From contig JBNLAT010000005.1 of NCBI GenBank assembly GCA_050302275.1, forward strand, positions 41,289 through 105,288: a stretch of DNA of 64,000 bases, read 5' to 3'. Made by a program: the position numbers and the translations under genes. This document shows, in pieces, positions 8,791 through 17,874 of this stretch. The notes beneath the pieces are model-generated. The model was given only the letters and a program-made list of their open reading frames with translations, was not told the DNA's origin and searched no databases. Position 1 is the first letter of the stretch. Each line of letters starts with the position of its first letter. The stretch is from JAPHTQ01 sp050302275 (lineage in GTDB: Bacteria > Pseudomonadota > Gammaproteobacteria > Thiohalomonadales > Thiohalomonadaceae).

Positions 8791-9678
8791 CTACGCGGCG
8801 ACCCGCATCAGGCGCAGGATGCGTCCACCCAACTGGTAGATCACCAGCCCGGAGAGAATCGCAGCAGTGCCCAGCCAGACCTGCGGCTCGATGCGTTCGC
8901 CGTTCAGACCCTGGCCGATGAACAGCGCCAGCACCGGGGTGATCAGGGTAACCAGTCCCACCGCCGCCGCAGAGACCCGCTTCAATACATAGAAGTAAAG
9001 ATTGAACCCAACCACGGTACCTAGCACGGCCAGATAGACGATTGCCCACAGACTTCGTTCACTCAGTTGCTGGGGCATAGAACCGTCAAACAACAGCCAC
9101 AGCAATAGATAGAGCGGTACCGCCACAGTCAGCGAACCACCGTTTACCGCCAGGGGATGCAATTGGGCACCAAGACGCTTGATCCACACCGCAGTAAGTG
9201 AGTGGATGGTTACCGACATCAGTACGGCAATAACTCCCTGCGGTGCAATCGCCTCAACGTTATCGTGCGGCAAGAAGATCACCGCCAAACCGCCCAGCGA
9301 GAGCAGAATGCCAAATACCTTGCCGAAGGTAATATTGCGCTCTTCCAGCCAATAGAAAGCGAACACGCCGATGAGGATTGGCGACAGGCCATAGACAACC
9401 GATATCAGCCCGGAGGGAATGTACTGGGCGCCCCAGTAGACACCGAGCATGGAGCTAAACATCCCCATCCCTGCGATAAGATAGGAGCGTCGTGCCTCGG
9501 CATTCCATGGAAACTCGACACGTCCCAGCCACAGCAGCATCAGGCAGACGATATAGCCGATGGTCATGCGCAAAGCGACCCCCAGCAAAAAACCGCCGTC
9601 TTCTCCACTCCACTTAATCGCCAGAGGCGTTGTGGCCCAAATCAGGACTATGCCCAGATAGGCTGCCGGTACCGACAT
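8791..9678 (-). CDS. EamA/DMT-superfamily permease
   Basis: A 295-aa inner-membrane protein with ten predicted helices arranged as two EamA repeats (about 1-140 and 148-290). The repeats carry the usual SGLISVVYGLSPILIG and VGLVTLITPVLALFIG segments. RhaT/YdcZ-type relatives export amino acids or other metabolites; the substrate cannot be assigned. It is a single gene following a strong terminator on its upstream side. Confidence 0.9.
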   Translation of the reverse strand: MSVPAAYLGIVLIWATTPLAIKWSGEDGGFLLGVALRMTIGYIVCLMLLWLGRVEFPWNAEARRSYLIAGMGMFSSMLGVYWGAQYIPSGLISVVYGLSPILIGVFAFYWLEERNITFGKVFGILLSLGGLAVIFLPHDNVEAIAPQGVIAVLMSVTIHSLTAVWIKRLGAQLHPLAVNGGSLTVAVPLYLLLWLLFDGSMPQQLSERSLWAIVYLAVLGTVVGFNLYFYVLKRVSAAAVGLVTLITPVLALFIGQGLNGERIEPQVWLGTAAILSGLVIYQLGGRILRLMRVAA

Positions 9679-9708
9679 CTCCCTTCTCCATCTACAAGGT
9701 GAAAAAAC

Positions 9709-9743
9709 AAAAAGGCCGCAGACTTTATGGTCTGCGGCCTTTT
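9709..9743. terminator. Strong bidirectional terminator hairpin
   Basis: AAAAGGCCGCAGAC/GTCTGCGGCCTTTT stem with a six-base loop. On the minus strand it closes the transcript that includes the thioredoxin gene and the 33-codon ORF at 9771-9872. Confidence 0.88.
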
Positions 9744-9770
9744 ATGGTGAATTCGTTTTCAGCTTAAAAA

Positions 9771-9872
9771 TCAGGCTTTTCGATGATTCTCCGGGGCACG
9801 CACACCGACGACATGTCGCCAGAACACGACACGCTTGAGCACAATCATCGGGGTGGGCATTGAATTCATCAT
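9771..9872 (-). CDS. Possible 33-aa basic small protein
   Basis: ATG ATG start, 33 codons, TGA stop. The product is short and basic with a hydrophobic middle (MIVLKRVVFW). It lies 41 bases after the thioredoxin stop and just before a strong terminator, which is where a second cistron would be. No good ribosome site is visible and no family is recognised, so it may be a chance ORF. Confidence 0.3.
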   Translation of the reverse strand: MMNSMPTPMIVLKRVVFWRHVVGVRAPENHRKA

Positions 9873-9913
9873 GGCTCTATCATTCCGTCGACCACGGTTT
9901 TCTGTCAAGCGCT

Positions 9914-10243
9914 TTATTCGAATAAAAGTTGATAGGGACGTGCCAGCGCATCGCGCACCTGCCCCAAACTGAAATTACGCACCAGTCGTTGTCCCTCACG
10001 GCCATCGAAGCAGAGCACCAGCGTAGGGATGCTGAAGACGCTCTGCGCCGCCGCCAGTGCCTTTGCCTCGGCACAGTCGACCCGTGCCAGCTGCAGCCGC
10101 GGAAATTCCTGCTGTAACAGCTCAACGACTTTAGGGAACAGGGCATGACAAACATTACAGTCGGGTGCGGAGAACCAGACAGCGGTAGCCGGATACTGCT
10201 GCACAAACGCATCAAACTGTTCCTGACTACCTATATCCTGCAT
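9914..10243 (-). CDS. Cytosolic thioredoxin-like protein
   Basis: A 109-aa thioredoxin-fold protein without signal peptide. The redox motif is CNVC in a WFSAPDCNVCHALFP context, so the first Cys and last Cys of CxxC are kept but the Gly-Pro of classical thioredoxin is replaced. SIPTLVLCFDG carries the cis-proline. It probably reduces or oxidises specific partners rather than acting as the main thioredoxin. It is followed by a small ORF and a terminator. Confidence 0.85.
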   Translation of the reverse strand: MQDIGSQEQFDAFVQQYPATAVWFSAPDCNVCHALFPKVVELLQQEFPRLQLARVDCAEAKALAAAQSVFSIPTLVLCFDGREGQRLVRNFSLGQVRDALARPYQLLFE

Positions 10244-10316
10244 CGTATTACCTTTAAATCAGGGATTTTCGGCCCCATACCCGAGGGGACGAGAAGCGAA
10301 AAACAAGGCCGTAACC

Positions 10317-10700
10317 GTGACTACCACACTTAGCGAGGCGGATCGTTCCCGCCTGGCGCAGCTCACCATGGATATCCTGGAGGACTGGCACCTCGACCCC
10401 GAGGAGCAACTCAGGTTGCTCGGATCACCGGACAAGCTCAAGCCGCGCCACCTCAGCCGTTATCGTAATGGCGAGCCCTTCCCCGAGGATGAGGACCTGC
10501 TGGAGCATGCCCGCCATGTCCTCGGTATCCAGGAAGCGCTGCATCTGGTGTTTGCCCTCAACTACAACATGCCGAGCTTCTGGCTGAAAAACCGTAACCG
10601 GGTATTAAAGGGAATACCGCTGGAGATCATGCTGGAAGAAGGCCTGAACGGCATGCACCGAGTCTGGCGGCACCTGGATTGCACTATCAACTGGGATTGA
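10317..10700 (+). CDS. MbcA/ParS/Xre-type antitoxin-like protein (orphan)
   Basis: A 127-aa protein starting at GTG 10317. An N-terminal helix-turn-helix-like part (about 8-60; LGSPDKLKPRHLSRYRNG) is followed by a DUF2384/MbcA-type C-terminal domain (PSFWLKNRNRVLKGIPLEIML). In known systems such proteins neutralise RES-domain toxins, but no RES gene is adjacent on either side, so this copy is either an orphan antitoxin or a housekeeping regulator. Confidence 0.72.
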   Translation: MTTTLSEADRSRLAQLTMDILEDWHLDPEEQLRLLGSPDKLKPRHLSRYRNGEPFPEDEDLLEHARHVLGIQEALHLVFALNYNMPSFWLKNRNRVLKGIPLEIMLEEGLNGMHRVWRHLDCTINWD

Positions 10701-10741
10701 TCGCGGTGCTGGAGGGACAGCAAAGGGATTCGGTTTAACCG

Positions 10742-11785
10742 TTAGTCTCGCCCCACCCACGTATTATCCACACCCGCCTTATCCTTGACCGTCTCGATAT
10801 AGGCCATCGCACCGTCGCGGCTGGCGAAGCCGGAAACCCGCAGACGGAACCAGACCCGGCCGTCCTGCTCCACCCGATGTTTTTCTGCACGAACCCCCAG
10901 GTTGCGCAGACGCGCCAACTCCTCGTCGGCATCCTTTTCGCTACTCAGGGAGATCAGGTTAACCGACCAACCATTGGTAGTGGGTTGCGTTGTTTCGGTC
11001 GACGCTGCGGGAATCATCTCCACCAGTTGTCTGGCGGCGGGAACAGGTGTCGTCGCGGCGGGCTTCGCTGGTTGTTTTTCCAGTGTCTCCAGGCGCTCGT
11101 TAACAGCAGCCAGCGCCTTTTCGTTCTGCTCGCGCAACTCCACCAGCGAACCATCCAGCGTGGCAGCCATTTCATTGACCTGAGCCATCAGCTTCTCCAG
11201 ATCGCCACGCAATTCACCATCTGCCGTCGCCACCGGACTACCAGTCGGCGCTTTACGCTGCTGCAACGCCTGCAATTTCATCGTCGTCTCTTCCAGCCGC
11301 GACGAAGTATCGAAAGCCTGCCAGGCGGCAAAAACAGCCGCCAGCAACGCCAACAGGGCAACGCTACCCAGTCCGATTAAAATCCCTTTGCCGTTGGCCA
11401 TGCTGCCTTTCTTTGCCACCTCAGCATTGCGCTCAGCGGCGATCGCCGCGACTTCTGCGAGTGGATCGTTATTCATCACTTCCTCCATGGCTTCAGTAAC
11501 AGTCGGCTCTGCCTGAGACTCAGCCTCCTCAACCTCTTCGACCACAGGGATCGCTGCCTCTTCGTCGTCACTCGATAGATCCAGCTCGTCGTCCACTTCA
11601 GGCAGTGTCACCAGTTCATCGAAGCCATCATCCCCATCATCTTCGGCCAATGGCTCAGCACTGTCCTGCAATGGCTCATCGTCGTCCGGACCAATCTCGC
11701 CTAACAGGGCATCCAGTTCCGCGCCACTGTCTGCCAGCAGTTGATCCAGATCGTCGTCGTCAGTCTTGTGTTCGTCATCACTCAT
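10742..11785 (-). CDS. SPOR-domain membrane protein
   Basis: A 347-aa protein with a very acidic cytoplasmic N-terminus (residues 1-130, rich in Asp/Glu), one transmembrane helix near residues 134-152 (GILIGLGSVALLALLAAVFA), a periplasmic coiled coil (about 155-235) and a C-terminal SPOR domain (about 272-345; GWSVNLISLSS...WFRLRVSGFAS). SPOR domains bind denuded peptidoglycan at division sites, suggesting a septal role. It lies 27 bases downstream of the small periplasmic gene at 11813, probably the same transcript. Confidence 0.88.
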   Translation of the reverse strand: MSDDEHKTDDDDLDQLLADSGAELDALLGEIGPDDDEPLQDSAEPLAEDDGDDGFDELVTLPEVDDELDLSSDDEEAAIPVVEEVEEAESQAEPTVTEAMEEVMNNDPLAEVAAIAAERNAEVAKKGSMANGKGILIGLGSVALLALLAAVFAAWQAFDTSSRLEETTMKLQALQQRKAPTGSPVATADGELRGDLEKLMAQVNEMAATLDGSLVELREQNEKALAAVNERLETLEKQPAKPAATTPVPAARQLVEMIPAASTETTQPTTNGWSVNLISLSSEKDADEELARLRNLGVRAEKHRVEQDGRVWFRLRVSGFASRDGAMAYIETVKDKAGVDNTWVGRD

Positions 11786-11812
11786 AATAATTCCCGAATC
11801 GCCGTTCCCTGG

Positions 11813-12166
11813 TTATGGCACGGCCACTGTCATCGCCTTACCCTTGTAACCGTGCACAATGTCGTGTGCCCTGACCGTCACTTCCTTGATCTCAGGCGCG
11901 ACCTTTATCCCGACCAGCGTTGAGTCGAATGACGCGACACCTTCATGGGGAGTAAAGATTGTGCGTTTACCCAACACCGTACCATCCGGCGCGAGCACTT
12001 CCCACATATCCACATAGTGATCCCAGCCCTCATCCTTGTGCGCAACGGTGACGGTTAACTTGTACAGGCGCGGGCCGCTGGCTTCAATGTTGACGCTCAC
12101 AACGTCAGGCTCGCCAGCCAGGGCCACAAACGGTAACAGTAGCAATACCGCGCAGACTAATCTCAT
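11813..12166 (-). CDS. Conserved-type periplasmic protein, unknown function
   Basis: A 117-aa precursor with a signal peptide (MRLVCAVLLLLPFVALA-GEP). The mature part is predicted to be mostly beta strand, with an Ig-like look (LYKLTVTVAHKDEGWDHYVDMWEV; TVRAHDIVHGYKGKA). No catalytic motif or cysteines. I do not recognise a named family. It is upstream of, and likely co-transcribed with, the SPOR gene. Confidence 0.7.
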   Translation of the reverse strand: MRLVCAVLLLLPFVALAGEPDVVSVNIEASGPRLYKLTVTVAHKDEGWDHYVDMWEVLAPDGTVLGKRTIFTPHEGVASFDSTLVGIKVAPEIKEVTVRAHDIVHGYKGKAMTVAVP

Positions 12167-12321
12167 CGTCCACCCTCATTAGTGAAATGATACGTCTGTC
12201 ACACTTCCACAATTTAGACTTGTTGACGTCATTTGCCAATAACTTACTGCTAAATGGCGGTATCTATTGCAGAGCAATCAGCAGTAAATTTCAGCGTATA
12301 TTGCCGATGAATACGGATTAT

Positions 12322-13953
12322 TTAGCTTCGTCTTTCGTCTGTCTTGCCACGTCGATCCTGAATAAAGGTCACCGGCATATCCTGCAAGGCCGGTTCCAGA
12401 TGCTCCAGCAGTTTTTGTGATTTAAGAATAATTCTCAGGCTAGTTTTCACCGTATTACGATGACGCAACTCCCGTACAATCGCCTCGGTGGCGGAAAGAT
12501 CGAGGTAGGTCACCATACTCAGATCGAGCACCACATTTTCCTCACGATGTGCTTTTAGTGGCTCGCTTAGCTGATCAATCGAGGCATAGAACAGATGACC
12601 TTCTACACGGATGCGGAAAGCGCCGTCGATGGCCGCCAGCTCGATCTTCAGTTTCGAGGCCGCAACAATAAACATCACCACAGAAAAGATCAGCGCCACC
12701 GCCAACCCTGCCTGCAGACCGAGGAAAACGATACTGAACAGAGTCACCGAGAACACGGCCAGCTCCCCTTTCCACGGCATCAGGCGGACGATTTCCGGCC
12801 ACTTGATCATGCCGATGCCAACCAGCATCAGAGTGCCGGAGATCACCGCCATCGGCAGATGACTTAATAATGGTCCCAGTGTCACCATCAAAGCCAGCAC
12901 GATGAAAGAGGAGAGAATACCGGCCAACGGTGTCTTCACTCCTATGGATTGATTGATCGCGGTACGATTGAAACTGCCAGAGCCAGCAAAGCTGGAGAAA
13001 AACGGTGCCAGTAGATTGGACATTCCCTGCGCGTAAACTTCCTTATCGATATTGATCGGTTGATCGGTGGTAGTGCGAAGATGCTTCACGATCACCATCG
13101 ACTGAGCCAGGCCGATCAGGGCGATCGCCAGCGCATTGGGCAGCATAGCTACACCTACCAAAAGATATTCCAGATCCAGTTTCGGATAGGAGAGCGGTAA
13201 CAACCTGATCGAGACATTTCCCAGCAGTTCGATCTCGGTTGTGACCTGAGTATAAAGACTCATCATACCCAGCCCAGCCAGATAGCCCACACTAATCGCG
13301 ATAAGGATTGAATAACGTGCGGTAAAGCGTTTGGCGATCAGACCGGTGATTACAGTCACGGCACCGATGACAAAACTGTAGGGATTGATCAGATCGCCAC
13401 TATCACTGAAAAGAACGTAGAGCTTCTGAAAAAAGAAATCGGTACGAAACAGCGAAAGACCGAGCATGCCGTCAAGGGAGGAGAAGATCAGAATCATACC
13501 GACGCCGACGGTAATTCCCGTCACCGCAGCGGGACTGAGATACTGGAAATACTTGCCTCCACGCGCCAGCCAGATCGCCAACTGGATCAGGCCGACCATC
13601 AAACTGAGCAGCAACACATAATCGATGTAAAGCGGACTACCACGCCCGGCAAACGGGGCTATTGCCACACCGATGAGAATCGCTACTGCGGTATTCGGCC
13701 CACCGAGCATCGAACTGCTACCGAACAGACTGGCAAACAGGGTCACGAAGACCGAGGTATAGATACCGTACTCGGGTGGAAGACCCGCGAGGTAGGCAAA
13801 GGTGATTCCCTGGGGAATGACCAGCATCGCCCCGGCCAGGGCACCGAGCAATTCGGTATTTAGCTCCTCGCGCCTCAGACTGCCACTACGCCATGGCAAT
13901 GTCTCCGCCGCCAGACCCGCACCAATGGCACGCCAACCGCTCAATGAATCCAC
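12322..13953 (-). CDS. SulP-family anion permease with STAS domain
   Basis: A 543-aa inner-membrane transporter. The first ~430 residues carry the SulP core: AGAMLVIPQGITFAYLAGLPPEYGIY near the N-terminus, GPNTAVAILIGV, and SFAGSGSFNRTAINQSIGVKTPLAG mid-protein. Residues ~440-540 form a STAS domain (VVLDLSMVTYLDLSATEAI). SulP proteins carry sulfate, bicarbonate or other anions. Its start codon lies inside the last codons of the TsdA-like gene (13-base overlap), so translation is probably coupled; an oxidised sulfur anion is a plausible substrate. Confidence 0.92.
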   Translation of the reverse strand: MDSLSGWRAIGAGLAAETLPWRSGSLRREELNTELLGALAGAMLVIPQGITFAYLAGLPPEYGIYTSVFVTLFASLFGSSSMLGGPNTAVAILIGVAIAPFAGRGSPLYIDYVLLLSLMVGLIQLAIWLARGGKYFQYLSPAAVTGITVGVGMILIFSSLDGMLGLSLFRTDFFFQKLYVLFSDSGDLINPYSFVIGAVTVITGLIAKRFTARYSILIAISVGYLAGLGMMSLYTQVTTEIELLGNVSIRLLPLSYPKLDLEYLLVGVAMLPNALAIALIGLAQSMVIVKHLRTTTDQPINIDKEVYAQGMSNLLAPFFSSFAGSGSFNRTAINQSIGVKTPLAGILSSFIVLALMVTLGPLLSHLPMAVISGTLMLVGIGMIKWPEIVRLMPWKGELAVFSVTLFSIVFLGLQAGLAVALIFSVVMFIVAASKLKIELAAIDGAFRIRVEGHLFYASIDQLSEPLKAHREENVVLDLSMVTYLDLSATEAIVRELRHRNTVKTSLRIILKSQKLLEHLEPALQDMPVTFIQDRRGKTDERRS

Positions 13954-14777
13954 TCCGCGACCAGCTCAAACAGCTTGAGCAGTTTGCTGTTACGCGGGTC
14001 ACCCGGGCGAATCTGCATATTGATATAGGCCGCCACATCCTTGGCTTCCTGGTACGACAGGCTACGCTCCTGTCCCAGAGGCATATTGGCCCAGATAAAT
14101 CCGGAGGCCTTGTCCAGCCGTGCCATCCCGGCACCACGGTTATAGGCATGCATCCCCCATAGCGGTGGCAAGCTCGAAACACCCTCACCATTCTCGCCGT
14201 GACAACTGGCACAACGAGTCGCGTAGATCGCCTTGCCGTTTGCCGGGTTGGGATCGAAACCGGTGTCGGGCAGGGTCGGCACCCCACGACCATCGGGTGC
14301 TTCGCCGATCACCTGGCCGTAGGAGAGATAATTGATATAGGCGGCGATCGCCAATACCTCAGGCGCATCCTCCGGTGGCATGATGCCGTCGAGACTGTAA
14401 ACAAAACACTCGCGGATACGCAGGCCGATACCATTGCGCTGGCCATTCTTACTGCGCCATTTGGGATACATCCCGGCGACGTTGAGCGGAATGGCATCGG
14501 GCTTACGTCCAGCATCAAGGTGACAATTAGAACAACGCAGGTGATTACCCTGATATCGGGCACCGTATTTTTCCGTTTCGGTCACAATGCGATAGCCGAA
14601 AACCACGTTGCTTAAATAATCGTCGAGATAACTACGTTGTAAAAGCGTTTCGATGGAGGGAGGCTGCGCCTTGAGTGGCGCAGCATAGAACAGCACAGAG
14701 CAAATCAGCAGGGGGATGATGATACATCGGAGTACCGTGAAACGATCCCGCAGGGGATAACCCAGACCAACTCGCAT
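13941..14777 (-). CDS. TsdA-like diheme cytochrome c (thiosulfate dehydrogenase family)
   Basis: A 278-aa periplasmic precursor (ATG 14777, AGGATT upstream; longer frame to 14891 has no better start). A signal peptide ends near LKA. Two c-type heme motifs: CSNCH (about 82-86) in a GNHLRCSNCHLDAGRK context typical of TsdA, and CASCH (about 189-193). Cys124 in RIRECFVYSLDG matches the place of the TsdA heme-1 Cys ligand; Met232 in ANMP could ligate heme 2. TsdA enzymes interconvert thiosulfate and tetrathionate. Direction of catalysis is not inferable. Overlaps the SulP gene. Confidence 0.85.
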   Translation of the reverse strand: MRVGLGYPLRDRFTVLRCIIIPLLICSVLFYAAPLKAQPPSIETLLQRSYLDDYLSNVVFGYRIVTETEKYGARYQGNHLRCSNCHLDAGRKPDAIPLNVAGMYPKWRSKNGQRNGIGLRIRECFVYSLDGIMPPEDAPEVLAIAAYINYLSYGQVIGEAPDGRGVPTLPDTGFDPNPANGKAIYATRCASCHGENGEGVSSLPPLWGMHAYNRGAGMARLDKASGFIWANMPLGQERSLSYQEAKDVAAYINMQIRPGDPRNSKLLKLFELVAEWIH

Positions 14778-15028
14778 AATCCTGTGCATACGCCGCAAAC
14801 AGTTCCCGATTGTGTTGTCGTGTCCGTGGAATACCTCCCTGGTAGATATCGTCGCCATGACCAGCATCGATCCGCCGGCCACCCTTGCCAACTTAATTGA
14901 CGAAAACTAACACAAATTTTAAGGCTATTAAAACTGCTAAAAGATACTTGGGTGGAAGCCAGGGACGGCTTCCGACAACAGGCTTTGCAACATCGTGTCC
15001 TGGTACGAGGATTACTCTGAGGTGCTTT

Positions 15029-16024
15029 CTACTCCCAGCGGAACAACAACGCGCCAATACTCAGGAACACCGCGCTCATCACCGCCAGCACCAGTAACTC
15101 GGGGGCAACGCCTGCCAGGGTGGCACCATCGAACATCACCGCACGGGCAGCGTCAATCATGTGGGTCAGAGGAAAAATAGCTGCTAACTGTTGCACCATC
15201 GGGTTGGTCCCCTCCAGCGAGAACCAGACTCCGGAGAGGAACATCATCGGCCAGCTGATCATATTCAGCATCCCTTCGGCGAACTCCTCGCTGGCGATAC
15301 GTGCCGCGATCACCAGTCCCATACTGATCATGCAGAAGGCGCCCATGGCGAATACCAGAAACAGGGTCAGGTAGGAGCCATACATGGCAAAGTCGACAAA
15401 CAGGTTGGTACCGAAAAAGACCACCATTGCCACCGCCAGGATCAACCACAGACGGGAGAAGACCTGGGCAGTAAGAAACTCGATAGCGGAGAGTGGTGTC
15501 GCCTTGAGCCGCTTGAGCACACCGTTTTTGCGATAACGCACGATCACATAGCCGACGCCGTAGAGGGCGCTGAACATGATGTTCATGCCAATAAGGCCCG
15601 GGATCAGCCAGTCGACGTAACGGATCTCGCGGCCGCTCACTACCTGCTTGGTAAAATCGGCCTGTGGCGTACCGTGCAATACCTGCTCCAGCATGTAGCC
15701 GCGGGGTGAGCTGTCGTTGATCCAGTAGCGCTTGCCGCTGCTGTCGAGCAACAGATCGATCTGGTGGCGCTCGACTTTGGTGATCGCAGCCTTGAGCTCA
15801 GGCATTTCGATAAATTGCACAAAATCGGTAGCGTAGACACCGTTGCCCGGATTCTCACCATAGACCCCAACCTTGTACATCGGCGCAGGCTCGCCGGAAA
15901 AGGCGAAGGCAAATCCGGCGACGATCATCACCGGAAAGATCAGGTTCCAGCCCATCGCCGCACGGTCGCGCAGGAACTCCTTGTTACGGGCAAGAAAGAC
16001 CGCCAACAAACGCTGTAGCTTCAT
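15029..16024 (-). CDS. ABC-2 type exporter permease
   Basis: A 331-aa membrane protein with an N-terminal helix, a long extracytoplasmic segment (about 45-165) and five to six C-terminal helices, as in ABC-2 permeases of the NatB/YhhJ group. The signatures LIPGLIGMNIMFSALYGVGYVIVRYRKNGVLKRLKATPL and SWPMMFLSGVWF (quoted in parts of conserved family blocks) are present. Its start overlaps the ATPase gene stop by 4 bases, so the two form one exporter. The cargo is unknown. Confidence 0.9.
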   Translation of the reverse strand: MKLQRLLAVFLARNKEFLRDRAAMGWNLIFPVMIVAGFAFAFSGEPAPMYKVGVYGENPGNGVYATDFVQFIEMPELKAAITKVERHQIDLLLDSSGKRYWINDSSPRGYMLEQVLHGTPQADFTKQVVSGREIRYVDWLIPGLIGMNIMFSALYGVGYVIVRYRKNGVLKRLKATPLSAIEFLTAQVFSRLWLILAVAMVVFFGTNLFVDFAMYGSYLTLFLVFAMGAFCMISMGLVIAARIASEEFAEGMLNMISWPMMFLSGVWFSLEGTNPMVQQLAAIFPLTHMIDAARAVMFDGATLAGVAPELLVLAVMSAVFLSIGALLFRWE

Positions 16025-16905
16025 GGGCGGATCTCCTTGCCGGTCAGTTGCAGGAACAGGTCGTCCAGGGTGCGGGAACGAATCCGCAACCGATCCAGCG
16101 AAACCCCTGCATCGAGCAGTTCACGCACCGTATCGTTGACCGCACTGGTCAGCACCTCGAGGCTGTCGCCGCAATCGAGCACCGTCAGCGGCAGGGCTGC
16201 CGCCGCTTCGGTGAAATCGACTCGTGGCAACTGCAATACCACGTCGCTAAAATGGGCCGCCAGCAGCGCGTCAGGCGAGCCCTGAGCGATGATGTTGCCA
16301 CGGTCCATGATGATGATCTCGTCGCACAGCTCGTAGGCCTCTTCCATGTAGTGTGTGGTAAGCAGCACGGTCTTGCCACGGGCCTTGATATTACGCACCA
16401 GCTCCCACAGATTACGCCGCGCCTGCGGGTCGAGGCCGGTGGTCGGTTCGTCGAGGAACACCACTTCGGGGTCGTTAATCAGGGCGATGGCCAGCAACAG
16501 GCGCTGGCGCTGACCGCCGGAGAGCTTGCGCGTATCGCGGTCGAGGAACGACTCAAGGGCGCAGCTGGTGATCAGCTCATCGATGGAAGTGGTTTTGGGA
16601 TAGAAGCGCTGAAACATCTGCAGCGTTTCGCGCACGGTGATGAATTCCTGGAGCGCGGTGGACTGAAACATAATCCCCGCTTCAAGACGGAAGGCACCGT
16701 CCAACGCTTCACCCTTGTAGCGGATTTTGCCCGAGGTGGGCTCCTTGATGCCCTCGAGGATCTCCACCGTGGTGGTCTTACCTGCGCCGTTGGGGCCGAG
16801 CAGGCCGAAGCAGGTGCCGCTCTCGATCTGGAAACTGATACCGTCCACCGCACGCACACCCTGGAAATCCTTAACCAGGTTTTCGACTTCAATCAGGGCT
16901 GACAT
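16021..16905 (-). CDS. ABC exporter ATP-binding protein
   Basis: A 294-aa nucleotide-binding subunit. Walker A GPNGAGKTTT near residues 38-47, signature LSGGQRQRL near 129-137, Walker B VVFLDEPTTGLDP near 147-159 and the H-loop LLTTHYMEEA near 180. The C-terminal ~70 residues are the extension common in ABC-2 exporters. It is first in a two-gene operon with the permease. Confidence 0.95.
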   Translation of the reverse strand: MSALIEVENLVKDFQGVRAVDGISFQIESGTCFGLLGPNGAGKTTTVEILEGIKEPTSGKIRYKGEALDGAFRLEAGIMFQSTALQEFITVRETLQMFQRFYPKTTSIDELITSCALESFLDRDTRKLSGGQRQRLLLAIALINDPEVVFLDEPTTGLDPQARRNLWELVRNIKARGKTVLLTTHYMEEAYELCDEIIIMDRGNIIAQGSPDALLAAHFSDVVLQLPRVDFTEAAAALPLTVLDCGDSLEVLTSAVNDTVRELLDAGVSLDRLRIRSRTLDDLFLQLTGKEIRP

Positions 16906-16974
16906 GGCGTGGGCTGTTCTCTTTATTCTCGGTAAAGACCCATCTTAAACCTCGGTCATGACCTGTCAACTACG

Positions 16975-17868
16975 CTACGGTTTATCGCGTAGCAGTCGCC
17001 GCGGTAATGGATCTAGAGACGCCAGAAAGGCCTCGACCGCATCCGTGTATTCACCGGGCAGACCGAGTTCCTCGTTAATCTCTCGATGGGATTTCGCCTG
17101 CGGTAACACCTCGGCCCGGACACCCACTTTTTTAGCACTGGCGGCAAACACCCGTGTCTGAAGACAGGGTTTATCCTCGCGCTCACTGGAACAGACCAGC
17201 AGGATCGGTTTTGCCTGCGGGGTAAGAATGTGCTGCGGCGAAGCAGCTTTCCAATAGGCAGGATCGTCACCGAAGGCCTTATCGTAAAAGCGGTAGTGCT
17301 CCCGCTGCATCACCTTGACCATATCGGTCGCTGCGGTATCCAGCGACACCGTACCAATCCAGGGACGGGCACCCTGAGCAAACGCTCTATCAGGCGCCGC
17401 ATTCAGCACAGATACCAGATGCGCCCCAGCGGAATGGCCCATGAGAATAAATTTGTCCGCATCGGCGCCCCACTCCTGTGCCCGCTTTTGCGCCGTGGCC
17501 AGGGCCCGTGCGACATCATCAGCCTGGGTCAACGGGTCGGCATCGGGCAGCATGCGGTAGTTGGCGGAGATAAAAACAAAACCGCGAGGCGCCCAGCGCG
17601 CCAGCTTGTTTTCTACCACCCGGTCATTGGTTTTATCGCCGATACGCCAGGCACCACCATGGACCATGAAGATGACCGGCGCACCCTTGACGCCCTGTGG
17701 AAGGTACACATCCATTTTCTGCGCTGCGTCTTTGCCATAGGCGACATCACGCACCACTTCCACCTCGTCAGGTACACTAATCCGCCCGGCACAGGCGGCA
17801 AGGGGCAGCAGCAGTATGGCAATTAGCGGAAGGAATAGAGCAAAACGGCTAGCGACCACGGTCAGCAC
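16975..17868 (-). CDS. Alpha/beta-hydrolase lipoprotein (carboxylesterase-like)
   Basis: A 297-aa precursor. The N-terminal segment ends in a lipobox LAAC near residue 26, so the protein is probably an outer or inner membrane lipoprotein. The esterase/lipase (HSL-like) fold has the oxyanion motif VHGGAWRIGD, the nucleophile elbow GHSAGAHL and a late His (QAKSHREIN). Relatives include kynurenine formamidase and small esterases; the natural substrate is unknown. Confidence 0.85.
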   Translation of the reverse strand: MLTVVASRFALFLPLIAILLLPLAACAGRISVPDEVEVVRDVAYGKDAAQKMDVYLPQGVKGAPVIFMVHGGAWRIGDKTNDRVVENKLARWAPRGFVFISANYRMLPDADPLTQADDVARALATAQKRAQEWGADADKFILMGHSAGAHLVSVLNAAPDRAFAQGARPWIGTVSLDTAATDMVKVMQREHYRFYDKAFGDDPAYWKAASPQHILTPQAKPILLVCSSEREDKPCLQTRVFAASAKKVGVRAEVLPQAKSHREINEELGLPGEYTDAVEAFLASLDPLPRRLLRDKP

Positions 17869-17874
17869 TCAACA

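Noticed and set aside
16048..16902. A 284-codon + strand frame opposite the ABC ATPase
   Set aside because: Shadow of the ATPase codons; the ATPase motifs are all intact.
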